Both the position numbers and the translations under genes were made by a program. A DNA stretch of 64,000 nt from Lacrimispora defluvii (GTDB taxonomy: Bacteria; Bacillota; Clostridia; Lachnospirales; Lachnospiraceae). This document shows positions 35,763 through 43,365 of the stretch, in pieces. The notes beneath the pieces are model-generated. The model made no database searches. It was not told the DNA's origin and saw nothing but the letters and a program-made list of their open reading frames with translations. The stretch's first letter is position 1, and every line of letters starts with the position of its first letter. Location of the stretch: NCBI GenBank assembly GCA_013036995.1, contig JAAOXG010000013.1, forward strand, positions 23,353 to 87,352. The letters are read 5' to 3'.

Positions 35763-36334
35763 TATAATCATTCCTTTCAATAAAGTAAGTGTTCAATATC
35801 TCATAATAAATTTATCTTTGGTATTTTGCTGAATAATTCAATCCATAACACATGCTTTACAAATTAAATTATCGCTCTATTTCTGTTAACTTTTCTCTTC
35901 CTGAATTTGTATGTATTAAACCTCCTCTTTGATTTTTAAAGGAAGAGAGAAGAATAACAAACCTGGTATGAATAAAACTTATGCTAAAAATTCAAGTTGC
36001 TTCATTTTTTACAAATCGGTGCAATTATCAACAAAAATCTACAATTATCTACAATTCCATTATATTGTATTTGTAAAAATTATGCAACAAATTCTTATAA
36101 CGTTTGGCAATTATTGAATTTTAACTCATTTTTTCCTCAATCTTCCAAATTTTTTTCCACTCACTCTGACTTTTCACTCCGGAAAATGCCCTTGTTATCT
36201 ACAAGCAGAGCAAAAAAAGGTACATTTCCAAAATGAAAATGTACCTTTTTCCCTTTAGTTTCACGCTTTATTCCCACTCACAGGTAATTGTAGTGTTTAC
36301 TACGATTACTACTGATTGCGCTTTCCGTCTGGAC
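35763..36334. other. Intergenic stretch upstream of the chemoreceptor
   Basis: About 570 bases, AT-rich. It should hold the minus-strand promoter of the chemoreceptor. A short basic plus-strand frame near 36000 has no ribosome site and is not called. The hairpin at 36214-36250 ends the neighbouring gene. I see no RNA gene. Confidence 0.4.
36214..36250. terminator. Terminator hairpin, bidirectional
   Basis: AAAAAGGTACATTT and AAATGTACCTTTTT form a perfect 14-bp stem with a 9-base loop. The A and T tracts make it work in both directions. It ends the oxidoreductase gene. A near twin is at 60562-60599. Confidence 0.75.
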
Positions 36335-37399
36335 TTAATTCCATGGTTGAACTTCTGTTTTTATGGCTGCATGCGGCTGCTTTAGAGCTTCCTGCATCAA
36401 TAAGAAAAAGTAGTTATCCTGGCAGCCCTCTGCAAAGGAATAGAAGCTGTTACCAGTCAATAGGTATTCCTTCATTCCAAGGAGACAGCGTAACATGGCA
36501 ACCTCATCATCCGTAAGCCGTTCCCCTGCAAAAGGATTACTATAGAGACATTCCCCCCCAAGATTAATGGAATAAGTTGATAATGTATTAATGTCCTGGG
36601 TAATCTGAAAGGTTTGAACTAACGGCTGGTTATCTTTGGTCAGGCTGCGTACAATATCATCATCCATTTCACCACGTACCCCTTGTATATTTAGATGACG
36701 GGTTCGTATTTTAGAACGGTATTGTACATTAGACGCGAAATCATAAAAAGCTACTTTTCCGCTTTCAAATTCAATGGTATATCTTGACCGGTCAGCAAGG
36801 ACGACCTTTCCATCCGTCTTAATTCCATCTCTGGAGTCGGTGACCGTCACAGGAAATTGATAGTTTTTACCAATTATTTGAGCTTTTTCAAATCCAACTC
36901 CTAACAGTTTTCGAATTAAGCTGACTCCGTGATAGTCATGAGCCCAGGATATGGATAAGTTATGAACCTCCCCTAATATTCCTTTTTTTATAGCCTTTAA
37001 TTTCGCCTCATAAAGCGGCTGTAAAAAATACTGTTCCGCAATCTGAATCCTGGCATCTTGTTTGATAGAAGTGTCCCACAGGGTATGAAGGTCATTTAAG
37101 TTCATGGCGGGCGGTGTCTCCACTAACATTGGAATGCCATAAGGGATTAACTGTTTTATCATCTCAGGATTTCCATCCCTTCCAATGGCTATCACCACAA
37201 AATCAGGATTCGCAGATAAGCATTCCTTTATGGTCAAAGCTGTTGGAACGGAATGGGTTTGGGAAAATTCAGCTGCTTTCTCTTTATTTCGAAAGAAAAC
37301 AGATGTTACTTCAAATTTTGCAGATAAAACAAGACCTATTCTTAAAAAAGCCATTGCCCGGAATCCATTTCCTATTATAGCATATCTAATTTTAGTCAT
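36335..37399 (-). CDS. Gfo/Idh/MocA-family oxidoreductase
   Basis: A 354-residue dehydrogenase-like protein. The N-terminal Rossmann domain has YAIIGNGFRAMAF and DFVVIAIGRDGNPEM, then ETPPAMNLNDL, the position of the usual EKP motif. Here the lysine is replaced (ETPPA), so catalysis by the standard mechanism is uncertain. The C-terminal beta-sheet domain (GEVHNLSISWAHDYHG) is the expected substrate side. It probably acts on a sugar or sugar derivative with NAD(P). Single-gene unit with a strong terminator. Confidence 0.8.
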   Translation of the reverse strand: MTKIRYAIIGNGFRAMAFLRIGLVLSAKFEVTSVFFRNKEKAAEFSQTHSVPTALTIKECLSANPDFVVIAIGRDGNPEMIKQLIPYGIPMLVETPPAMNLNDLHTLWDTSIKQDARIQIAEQYFLQPLYEAKLKAIKKGILGEVHNLSISWAHDYHGVSLIRKLLGVGFEKAQIIGKNYQFPVTVTDSRDGIKTDGKVVLADRSRYTIEFESGKVAFYDFASNVQYRSKIRTRHLNIQGVRGEMDDDIVRSLTKDNQPLVQTFQITQDINTLSTYSINLGGECLYSNPFAGERLTDDEVAMLRCLLGMKEYLLTGNSFYSFAEGCQDNYFFLLMQEALKQPHAAIKTEVQPWN

Positions 37400-37510
37400 G
37401 GGGCCCTCCTTAGATTATTAAATAACAAAACTGCAATAAGCCTGGGACTGAAATTCATTATTTATTTTATGATATATTGTAAAATATTCAATAATAAAAA
37501 ACAATGCATT

Positions 37511-38443
37511 TTAAACAAACTTTACGTTTGTGAGCTTTTCCGATACTTCCCAAAGCTTTGAAGCAACTGCAGCATCCTTTGCCTGTGGTGCAATTTTAGC
37601 TACTGTTGGGTACCCTCTCATCTCATTCATTCTGGAAGGGCCATAATATGCTCCGCCTTTTGCTTCATTTGCGGTTGCCGCATAAAGTGAAGGCCACGCT
37701 CCATGAGCTGCCGCTTGAAATAAGATCGGTCCAAATAGCCTCCGAACGATACCCGCGGGGCTATTCTTTCCGGCCCCATTCGGGATCAATTCTGTTCTTG
37801 ATATCCCCGGATGTGCACCCATGCTGCTAATTCCCCAGCCGGCTGCATCACTTCGCCGTTGTAGTTCAAATGCAAACATTAAGCACGCGAGCTTTGACTG
37901 TGAATAGCTTACCATTGGTTTGTAATTAAGCTCCGATTGTAAATCATCAAAGTTTATAGCTCCCTGGAGATGAGCTAAACTACTCAAAGTGACCACACGA
38001 GGCTTGTTTCCTTTCTGTAAAAGAGGAAGCAACTGTGCTGTTAACGCAAAATGTCCAAGATAATTTGTTCCCATTTGAAGCTCAAATCCATCAATTGTAA
38101 TCTTACGCAGAGGTGGATTCATTACTGCTGCATTGTTGATTAATATATCCAGACTTTTGCGTTGTGCCCTTATCCGTTCGCCAAATGCTTCTATTGATGC
38201 CAGATCCGCCAAATCCAGTTTTTCAAAACATATATTTCCAGCTGGAATCAATTTTTTAATTTTTTTAATGGCCTCGGCACCTTTATCACTATTTCGGCCC
38301 GCCATTATAACTTCGGCTCCCGCCCTAGTCATCGCCAATGCTGTTTCGTATCCAATTCCACCGGTTCCTGTAATAACAACCGAACGGCCTTTTTGTGAGG
38401 GTATATCTGCTATGCTCCAATTACTCTTTATATTTTCTTTCAT
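37511..38443 (-). CDS. Short-chain dehydrogenase/reductase
   Basis: A 310-residue SDR. Cofactor motif VITGTGGIGYETA (the TGxxxGxG glycine pattern), Asp in KLDLADLAS, NNAA in ILINNAAVMN, catalytic Ser in VVTLSSLAH and the YxxxK motif YSQSKLA. The start ATG at 38443 follows GGAG by 8 bases. It resembles retinol-dehydrogenase/WWOX-like bacterial SDRs that reduce small aldehydes or ketones. Divergent from a MerR gene that likely controls it. Confidence 0.88.
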   Translation of the reverse strand: MKENIKSNWSIADIPSQKGRSVVITGTGGIGYETALAMTRAGAEVIMAGRNSDKGAEAIKKIKKLIPAGNICFEKLDLADLASIEAFGERIRAQRKSLDILINNAAVMNPPLRKITIDGFELQMGTNYLGHFALTAQLLPLLQKGNKPRVVTLSSLAHLQGAINFDDLQSELNYKPMVSYSQSKLACLMFAFELQRRSDAAGWGISSMGAHPGISRTELIPNGAGKNSPAGIVRRLFGPILFQAAAHGAWPSLYAATANEAKGGAYYGPSRMNEMRGYPTVAKIAPQAKDAAVASKLWEVSEKLTNVKFV

Positions 38444-38704
38444 CACTAACACTCCTTTTATTTTATAGTTTTTTTAGCTCCTGCGTAATGCCGCAGTTTC
38501 ACTAAAGAAAAGTGTTCCTCGGTGATCCGTATATGTTTATCATCTATAACCTCCCATCAAATATACACGGTTAAACTTTAAATTTCCTTCCCAGGTAATT
38601 TCTAGTCTTGAAAGTTTTTAGATTGTACTTTATACTTATAGTACCAGTTGGAGTTCTATCGAAGTCAAGCATATTTAAAATTATTTTCACAGGAGATTTT
38701 AGCC

Positions 38705-39148
38705 GTGTATACTATTAATGAAGTTGCAAAAATTTGCGATATTTCCGTTTATACGATCCGCTTTTATGATAAAGAAGGACTTCTTCCCTTTGTCACCCGT
38801 AACAGCACTGGAAACCGACAGTTTAGTGAAGGAGACCTTGATATGGTAAAACTGATTTGCTGCCTTAAAAATACAGGAATGCAAGTCAAGGAAATTAAGC
38901 AATATATCGATTTATGCATGCAGGGCGAAGGAACCGCCCCAGAACGAAGACAGATAATGGTTAATCACCGTAAGTCAATCCTCAGGCAGATAGATGATAT
39001 GAAAAAGAATCTGACGATTGTTAATTTAAAAATAAGTTTTTATGATTCCTATATCGCTAATCCACAGGCCGGCTATGATCCATTAAAATATATGTTGGAG
39101 AATAAACAAAAGGATAATAATGACATAAATAAGCAATTTAATACTTAG
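38705..39148 (+). CDS. MerR-family regulator
   Basis: A 147-residue regulator. The N-terminal winged helix (YTINEVAKICDISVYTIRFYDKEGLLPFVTR) and the FSEGDLDMVKLICCLKNTGM segment are typical. A coiled-coil dimer helix follows (ERRQIMVNHRKSILRQIDDM). It starts at GTG 38705, 9 bases after AGGAG; a longer frame exists but lacks a site. Divergent from the SDR gene, as is common for MerR proteins that respond to reactive aldehydes. The 3' end forms half of a long hairpin. Confidence 0.85.
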   Translation: MYTINEVAKICDISVYTIRFYDKEGLLPFVTRNSTGNRQFSEGDLDMVKLICCLKNTGMQVKEIKQYIDLCMQGEGTAPERRQIMVNHRKSILRQIDDMKKNLTIVNLKISFYDSYIANPQAGYDPLKYMLENKQKDNNDINKQFNT

Positions 39149-39176
39149 AGTCGTGTCTAAGTATTAAATTGCTTAT
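39129..39176 (+). terminator. Long perfect hairpin across the end of the MerR gene
   Basis: The 21-base arms (39129-39149 and 39156-39176) are exact inverted copies around a GTCGTG loop. The left arm is the end of the merR coding sequence itself. It may act as a terminator, but there is no T-run. The second arm looks like an inverted copy of the gene end. Confidence 0.55.
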
Positions 39177-39276
39177 GTCGTATAAAAAGGGAGCCCGTCT
39201 TACACTAATCTGCAAGAAGGGCCTCAATGAATTAAATCGATTATGCATTAACATACAAGCTTAAACTATTATGGTT

Positions 39277-39708
39277 CTACACACTGTGCGATTTTAAGTG
39301 ACATTTTCCAGAGCATCCGGACTTATTGCTGATTTTGTAGTTGTATCTGCATATATGGCAAAGAGTTTCTATGCTGGTGATATGCTCCAGCGAGTTAGCA
39401 TCGGTCTCGGCAATTTCAGGGGAGATACCGAGCACATCAACAAAAAATGTTCGGATAATTTCGACCTTGTCCAGTGCCAGAACAGCCTGATACTCGCCTT
39501 CCTCTGTAAGGCATACCAGTCTGCTGGCATCACGAAATATCAGCTTCTCTTTTTCAAGTTTTTTCATTGCAACAAATGTGCTTGTCTTTGTAACACCAAT
39601 TTCGGCTGCAATATCAATAATTCGCACACCCTCATCCCCACGGGAGGTAAGCGCATAAATAGCCTGAATGTAATTTTGCAGAGAAGCAGACAGTTTCTTA
39701 TTATTCAA
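39277..39708 (-). CDS. DtxR/MntR-like metal-dependent regulator
   Basis: A 143-residue regulator. The N-terminal winged helix (LQNYIQAIYALTSRG, IIDIAAEIGVTKTSTFVAMKKLEKEKLI) is typical of the DtxR/MntR family. The dimer/metal domain is short, and the C-terminus is Cys/His-rich (CHICRYNYKISNKSGCSGKCHLKSH), which is unusual for MntR and hints at a cluster or Zn site. Start is TTG at 39708, placed by GGAGGGG 5 bases upstream. It is downstream of feoAB and a FeoC-like gene, so it probably senses iron. Confidence 0.75.
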   Translation of the reverse strand: MNNKKLSASLQNYIQAIYALTSRGDEGVRIIDIAAEIGVTKTSTFVAMKKLEKEKLIFRDASRLVCLTEEGEYQAVLALDKVEIIRTFFVDVLGISPEIAETDANSLEHITSIETLCHICRYNYKISNKSGCSGKCHLKSHSV

Positions 39709-39819
39709 TATAACCCCTCCTTTTTCAACCTTGCCGCAATGGCCAGCTCATCTCCGCAGCTTGAATTAACGCCTTATCAGCGGGTGAGCACAGTGATGAC
39801 CGGAACCAATGCAATACCA

Positions 39820-40176
39820 TCAGCATCCAGAATGGAGGTCATGCGGGTGAACTTCCTTCACGTTAAATGAAATGTTCTGCTTATTCTGGTTTATGGTATC
39901 TGTCAAGGTCTTTAGGTACTGATTTCCACTCTTTGTAATCGTCAAGATTTTTGCCCCTTTATCACGAAATCCACAGGAGCCGGAAAAACTGCAGCCATGA
40001 CACGATTCTCCGCAGCTACCACCGCTTCCTGATGGGGTATATAAATATTTCATCTGGCAAAGCTGCCGGATTGCCGCATCAATAACGCCGACATCCACAT
40101 TTAGTTTTTCAGCTAAATCGCTATAGCTGATGATGGTTCCTTTGCTGACCTCCAAAAGAATATTGTTCAGCAGCAT
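39820..40176 (-). CDS. FeoC-like winged-helix protein with cysteine cluster
   Basis: A 118-residue protein. Residues 1-50 form a winged-helix fold (ISYSDLAEKLNVDVGVIDAAIRQLCQMKYLY). A CGESCHGCSFSGSCG cysteine cluster follows (four Cys), as in FeoC proteins that carry an oxygen-sensitive [4Fe-4S] cluster. A C-terminal extension is rich in His/Asp. It follows feoB behind a short hairpin, so it may tune FeoB stability or feo expression. A 31-codon frame overlaps its stop (TGATG) but shows no recognisable product. Confidence 0.7.
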   Translation of the reverse strand: MLLNNILLEVSKGTIISYSDLAEKLNVDVGVIDAAIRQLCQMKYLYTPSGSGGSCGESCHGCSFSGSCGFRDKGAKILTITKSGNQYLKTLTDTINQNKQNISFNVKEVHPHDLHSGC

Positions 40177-40200
40177 AATTTCACCTCCCTATATAAGCAA

Positions 40201-40240
40201 AACGTACCGGCAAAGTAACCCTGTTACCGCCGGTACGCTT
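40201..40240 (-). terminator. Hairpin after feoB
   Basis: CGTACCGGC and GCCGGTACG arms, 17-base loop. On the minus strand it is followed by TTTTGCTTAT. It may reduce read-through into the regulators behind feoB. Confidence 0.6.
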
Positions 40241-40269
40241 TCCAATCTTACTATTGTAAAAGACCGGCT

Positions 40270-42324
40270 TTAGAAAATAAGTAATGCGATCCAATAAACG
40301 ACTCCCGCCAGTACAAGTGCAGTAATGAAATAGTAAGCTGCCACCTTTAATGTCCATTTGTAGGACTGGCTCTCACTTGCCGAAGCAGCAACCGCGGCCA
40401 TGCAGGGAACGTTAAAGAAAAACGCAAATATAAACGCCAGGGCCTGAGGAGCCTGCACGGCTGATAACAAAGCAGCTTCAAATCCAGTCTGATTGATGGC
40501 AACAGAACTGGTAACCAGCGTTCCTGCCAGACTGGAAACGCCTGTGCCTGCACCAAACAGGACCGCTATTGCGCCCAGCGCAGCTTCTTTTCCCATCGCC
40601 GCCACAATAAACGCAATGACAAGCTGCCAGCTAAGCCCGAAAATTGAACCCACTGGCTCTAAGAACTTACCGACTGCATAAATTGCACTGTTTTCAATAT
40701 TTCCGGTGGAGGTATAGGACAGAAGCCAAATAGCAATCGCGACCACCATAATTACGCTGAGTGCTTTAGAAGCGACTCCTTTTATTCTTGACCAAACATA
40801 GGTAAAGATTGTTTTCCAGTTTGGTTTATGATAAGGAGGAAGCTCCATAATGAGTCCTGCCTCACCTTCCTGTTGGGGAAGCCCTCTTTCAAAAAACCAA
40901 GAGGTAAATTTCATGTGAAGAATTGCGACCGCGAACAAGCTGATTATAACCCAAACGGCGTTTACTCCGAAAAACAGACTGCTCATAAGGCCTACCACCC
41001 CCCATGTTCCTGCGCAGGGAACGGCCCAGCTGGTCGCAATTGTAATCAAACGTTGTCTGGAAGAATCAATGACCCTTGCGCCTGAAACACCCCCAATGGT
41101 GCAACCAAAACTCATCAGGAACGGCATGACCGATTTTCCGTGGAGACCAAGCTTCGACATCAGGTTGTCAAATACATAGGCGACTCTGGCCATGTATCCA
41201 ACATCCTCCATTAAACCAAAAACAAAGCTTACGCCTGATACAAAGGCCACCATATACATAACCATCAAGAGACCAGGTACCAGTGCTTCAACGATTAAGG
41301 ACACCAAAAATGGAGCCGTACCCGCTGCCAGTAAAGCAGCCCCAGCCTGTGCAGCAAGCGTGGTGATAACTTCTGTGATTACCTTAGCGATTAAAGCAAC
41401 AATAATACTTACAATAAATCCAAGCAAAACTAAAATAATCGCCAAAGGCTTTCCCCAAATAGGGTGAATTGCTATTCTGTCAAAGCCGCTTTTCTTTTGT
41501 CTCTTTTTTGGAGGAACCTGCACCGCATTTGCTAAAACATGATCAATCCATTCATATTTGCAATTAGCGCCAATAATTGCTCCATCACTGTAAGAATTAA
41601 GAATAGACTCCACTGTTTTCCAGGAAGACCCGTCTGACTTTTCTTTTACCAGCGTCTTAATGTTGTCATCACCCTCAAACAGCTTGGCAGCAATCCATGG
41701 GGAGCTGTAATTTCCAATTCCACTTTTAGGAAGCGCGGTTATCACCTTATCAAAATCTGCCCCAAAATTCTCGCGGTATTTTTGTGTAATGAAATCCGTT
41801 CCAATATACTTCTTATCCCTGGTGGCCGTCTCTAACCGGCTTAAAAACCTGGTAATACCATCCTTCTGCGTTGCCACAATAGGCACAACAGGAACCCCAA
41901 GCCGTTGTTCCAGCTTTTTGTAATCAATTTTCTTGCCATTTTTCTCAGCCACATCAATCATAGTTGGCACGACAACCAAAGGAACGCGGACACCGATAAA
42001 ATCGGATAGCAAGTACATACTTCGTTCTAATTGTGAAGCATCTATCATTACGACTATGGCATCACTTTTACTAGAATAAACATAGTTTCTGGTGATCAGC
42101 TCCTCTTCAGAATTGGCTGCCAGACTATATGTTCCCGGAAGATCTACAATTTTGTAGGTTGTATTGTGATATGTAAATTCCCCTTGCTTTTGCTCAACTG
42201 TTTTTCCTGCCCAGTTTCCTACGTGCTGCCTGGAACCTGTCAAGCCGTTAAAAAGGGTGGATTTGCCTGTATTGGGCTGACCCATAAGACCTATGGTAAT
42301 GTTTTTTTGTGCAACAGCCTGCAT
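40270..42324 (-). CDS. feoB: Ferrous iron transporter FeoB
   Basis: A 684-residue membrane GTPase. The N-terminal G domain has G1 GQPNTGKST (15-23), G3 DLPGTYSL and a guanine-dissociation helper domain (residues 170-260). The membrane part carries two Gate repeats (GVSFVFGLMEDVGYMARVAYVFD and a second one near 610). It imports Fe(II), so it matters most in anaerobic conditions. It follows feoA by 3 bases in one operon. Confidence 0.95.
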   Translation of the reverse strand: MQAVAQKNITIGLMGQPNTGKSTLFNGLTGSRQHVGNWAGKTVEQKQGEFTYHNTTYKIVDLPGTYSLAANSEEELITRNYVYSSKSDAIVVMIDASQLERSMYLLSDFIGVRVPLVVVPTMIDVAEKNGKKIDYKKLEQRLGVPVVPIVATQKDGITRFLSRLETATRDKKYIGTDFITQKYRENFGADFDKVITALPKSGIGNYSSPWIAAKLFEGDDNIKTLVKEKSDGSSWKTVESILNSYSDGAIIGANCKYEWIDHVLANAVQVPPKKRQKKSGFDRIAIHPIWGKPLAIILVLLGFIVSIIVALIAKVITEVITTLAAQAGAALLAAGTAPFLVSLIVEALVPGLLMVMYMVAFVSGVSFVFGLMEDVGYMARVAYVFDNLMSKLGLHGKSVMPFLMSFGCTIGGVSGARVIDSSRQRLITIATSWAVPCAGTWGVVGLMSSLFFGVNAVWVIISLFAVAILHMKFTSWFFERGLPQQEGEAGLIMELPPYHKPNWKTIFTYVWSRIKGVASKALSVIMVVAIAIWLLSYTSTGNIENSAIYAVGKFLEPVGSIFGLSWQLVIAFIVAAMGKEAALGAIAVLFGAGTGVSSLAGTLVTSSVAINQTGFEAALLSAVQAPQALAFIFAFFFNVPCMAAVAASASESQSYKWTLKVAAYYFITALVLAGVVYWIALLIF

Positions 42325-42327
42325 GGG

Positions 42328-42552
42328 TTACACCTCCTCTACGAAAATATTTGCCGCTTCTTTTTTGCTTATGGCAATCATTGTGTCCCTTGCGTAAATC
42401 AGCAAAGGAGACTTACGCTTATTTTGAACCACCTCAACGACAGTGCCGATTGACAAACCAATGGATGTGATCCGGCTGATAAACCGGGGTGTCCCATTCA
42501 ATTTTTTCACTTCATATGATTTATCTTCTTTTTGTTGACTTAAACTATCCAT
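42328..42552 (-). CDS. feoA: Ferrous iron transport protein FeoA
   Basis: A 74-residue SH3-like protein (KSYEVKKLNGTPRFISRITSIGLSIGTVVEVVQNKRKSPLLIYARDTMIAI), the normal size for FeoA. It binds or regulates FeoB. First gene of the feo operon. AGGAGG precedes the ATG. Two different motifs (a Fur-like palindrome and a MarR-type box) stand in its upstream region. Confidence 0.92.
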   Translation of the reverse strand: MDSLSQQKEDKSYEVKKLNGTPRFISRITSIGLSIGTVVEVVQNKRKSPLLIYARDTMIAISKKEAANIFVEEV

Positions 42553-42585
42553 TCTCGTTCCTCCTCGTTGTTTTTTTATATTGTT

Positions 42586-42613
42586 TGAGAATTAATATTT
42601 AGTATAATTCTCA
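42586..42613. promoter_or_regulatory. Fur-like palindrome upstream of feoA
   Basis: Perfect 9-base arms TGAGAATTA and TAATTCTCA separated by 10 bases. The TGAGAAT/ATTCTCA half sites match the Fur family consensus well. It overlaps the probable -10 region of the feo promoter, as expected for repression by iron. Confidence 0.6.
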
Positions 42614-42626
42614 GTACAATCACACA

Positions 42627-42646
42627 ATAGTAACTAAAACATTTTG
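42627..42646. promoter_or_regulatory. MarR-box copy 1, upstream of feoA
   Basis: ATAGTAACTAAAACATTTTG differs at one base from the box at 43215-43234 inside the promoter of the marR gene next to it. The sharing of this 20-base word by two adjacent promoters implies one regulator for both. Confidence 0.6.
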
Positions 42647-42708
42647 CAGGCCAGCAATAAAGTAAGTAATGACTAACTGTATATTAAAAAAATATAGGCA
42701 CAAACAGC

Positions 42709-42739
42709 GAGCAATGTTTTAGTTGCTAAAACATTGCTC
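42709..42739. promoter_or_regulatory. 31-base palindrome with the MarR-box core
   Basis: GAGCAATGTTTTAG and CTAAAACATTGCTC are perfect 14-base arms around TTG. The core CTAAAACATT is the same as in the two other MarR boxes. It lies 15 bases after the marR stop. It can also form an RNA hairpin, but no T-run follows on the correct side, so an operator is at least as likely as a terminator. Confidence 0.5.
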
Positions 42740-42754
42740 AAAAAAACACCTTTG

Positions 42755-43192
42755 TTAACAGGGAGGCATTTTTTCGGTCAATTTATCAAATAATGTAATA
42801 ATTACATTAACATCATTTTCATTCAGGGAATTCATAAACTTAATTGCGTCGGCATGCATTTCCTCATGGTGGTGCTCATGCCCATAATAGACTGTTTCAC
42901 CTTGCTCGGTCAACCGAAAAAAGGTGTCTTTTTTATTGCCGTTTTCCTTGTATCTTTCAATCAGACCTTTTTTAACAAGTTTGTTTGCAACCTGTGTAAC
43001 GGCTCCGTTGGTAACCCCCAACGCTTGAGCCAGCTCGCTTGCATTTGCATCCTTGTGGTTAAACATTGCCACAATCAAATGAACCTCTGAATGATGCAAT
43101 AAATCTCCTGTTCCGTAGTCTCTCGCTTGTTTAGATTCCGCGTTGAAAATATTAATCAGAGAGTAAATTCTCTCCATGAGTTCGACTTTCAT
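42755..43192 (-). CDS. MarR-family regulator beside the feo operon
   Basis: A 145-residue regulator. The recognition region NASELAQALGVTNGAVTQVANKLVKKGLIERYKENGNKKDTFFRL is typical. A His-rich stretch (YGHEHHHEEMHAD) near the C-terminus suggests metal sensing, possibly Fe, Zn or Mn. Start at ATG 43192 by GGTGA; the in-frame earlier codons have no site. Its promoter contains the same 20-base box that lies upstream of feoA, so it probably controls itself and the iron-uptake genes. Confidence 0.82.
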   Translation of the reverse strand: MKVELMERIYSLINIFNAESKQARDYGTGDLLHHSEVHLIVAMFNHKDANASELAQALGVTNGAVTQVANKLVKKGLIERYKENGNKKDTFFRLTEQGETVYYGHEHHHEEMHADAIKFMNSLNENDVNVIITLFDKLTEKMPPC

Positions 43193-43209
43193 TCTTATCA
43201 CCAAGTCAA

Positions 43210-43238
43210 ATTATATAGTTACTAAAACATTTTGTCAA
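43210..43238 (-). promoter_or_regulatory. Consensus promoter of the marR gene with embedded operator
   Basis: On the minus strand TTGACA is 17 bases from TATAAT: a perfect sigma-70-type promoter. The spacer holds the MarR box (43215-43234), so binding would block the polymerase. The site is 18 bases upstream of the ATG at 43192. Confidence 0.85.
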
Positions 43239-43303
43239 GTAATCTTTTTTACAATCAAAAATTTATATTCATTACAATATAACAAACTAAGAATTTTAAT
43301 TCG

Positions 43304-43356
43304 GACGGGGTCGCCTAATAACTTAAATTTCAATATAGTTACTCATTAACCCCGTC
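43304..43356 (-). terminator. Possible terminator of the P-type ATPase gene
   Basis: Arms GACGGGGT and ACCCCGTC enclose a long loop of 37 bases. A weak AATTAAAA tract follows on the minus strand. The long loop makes the call tentative. Confidence 0.4.
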
Positions 43357-43365
43357 TCCTTTCAT

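Noticed and set aside
39725..39820. 31-codon frame between the FeoC-like and DtxR-like genes
   Set aside because: The TGATG overlap looks like coupling, but the peptide has no family features and the 39740-39820 stretch reads equally well in another frame. Not enough support.
39298..39870. Long plus-strand frame of 190 codons opposite the DtxR and FeoC-like genes
   Set aside because: It runs antisense to two genes with clear family motifs and ribosome sites; it has no ribosome site itself.
42709..42739. Simple Rho-independent terminator of the marR gene
   Set aside because: The T-run is on the wrong side for the minus-strand transcript, and the core equals the operator word of two promoters. 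A terminator role is not excluded but not favoured.
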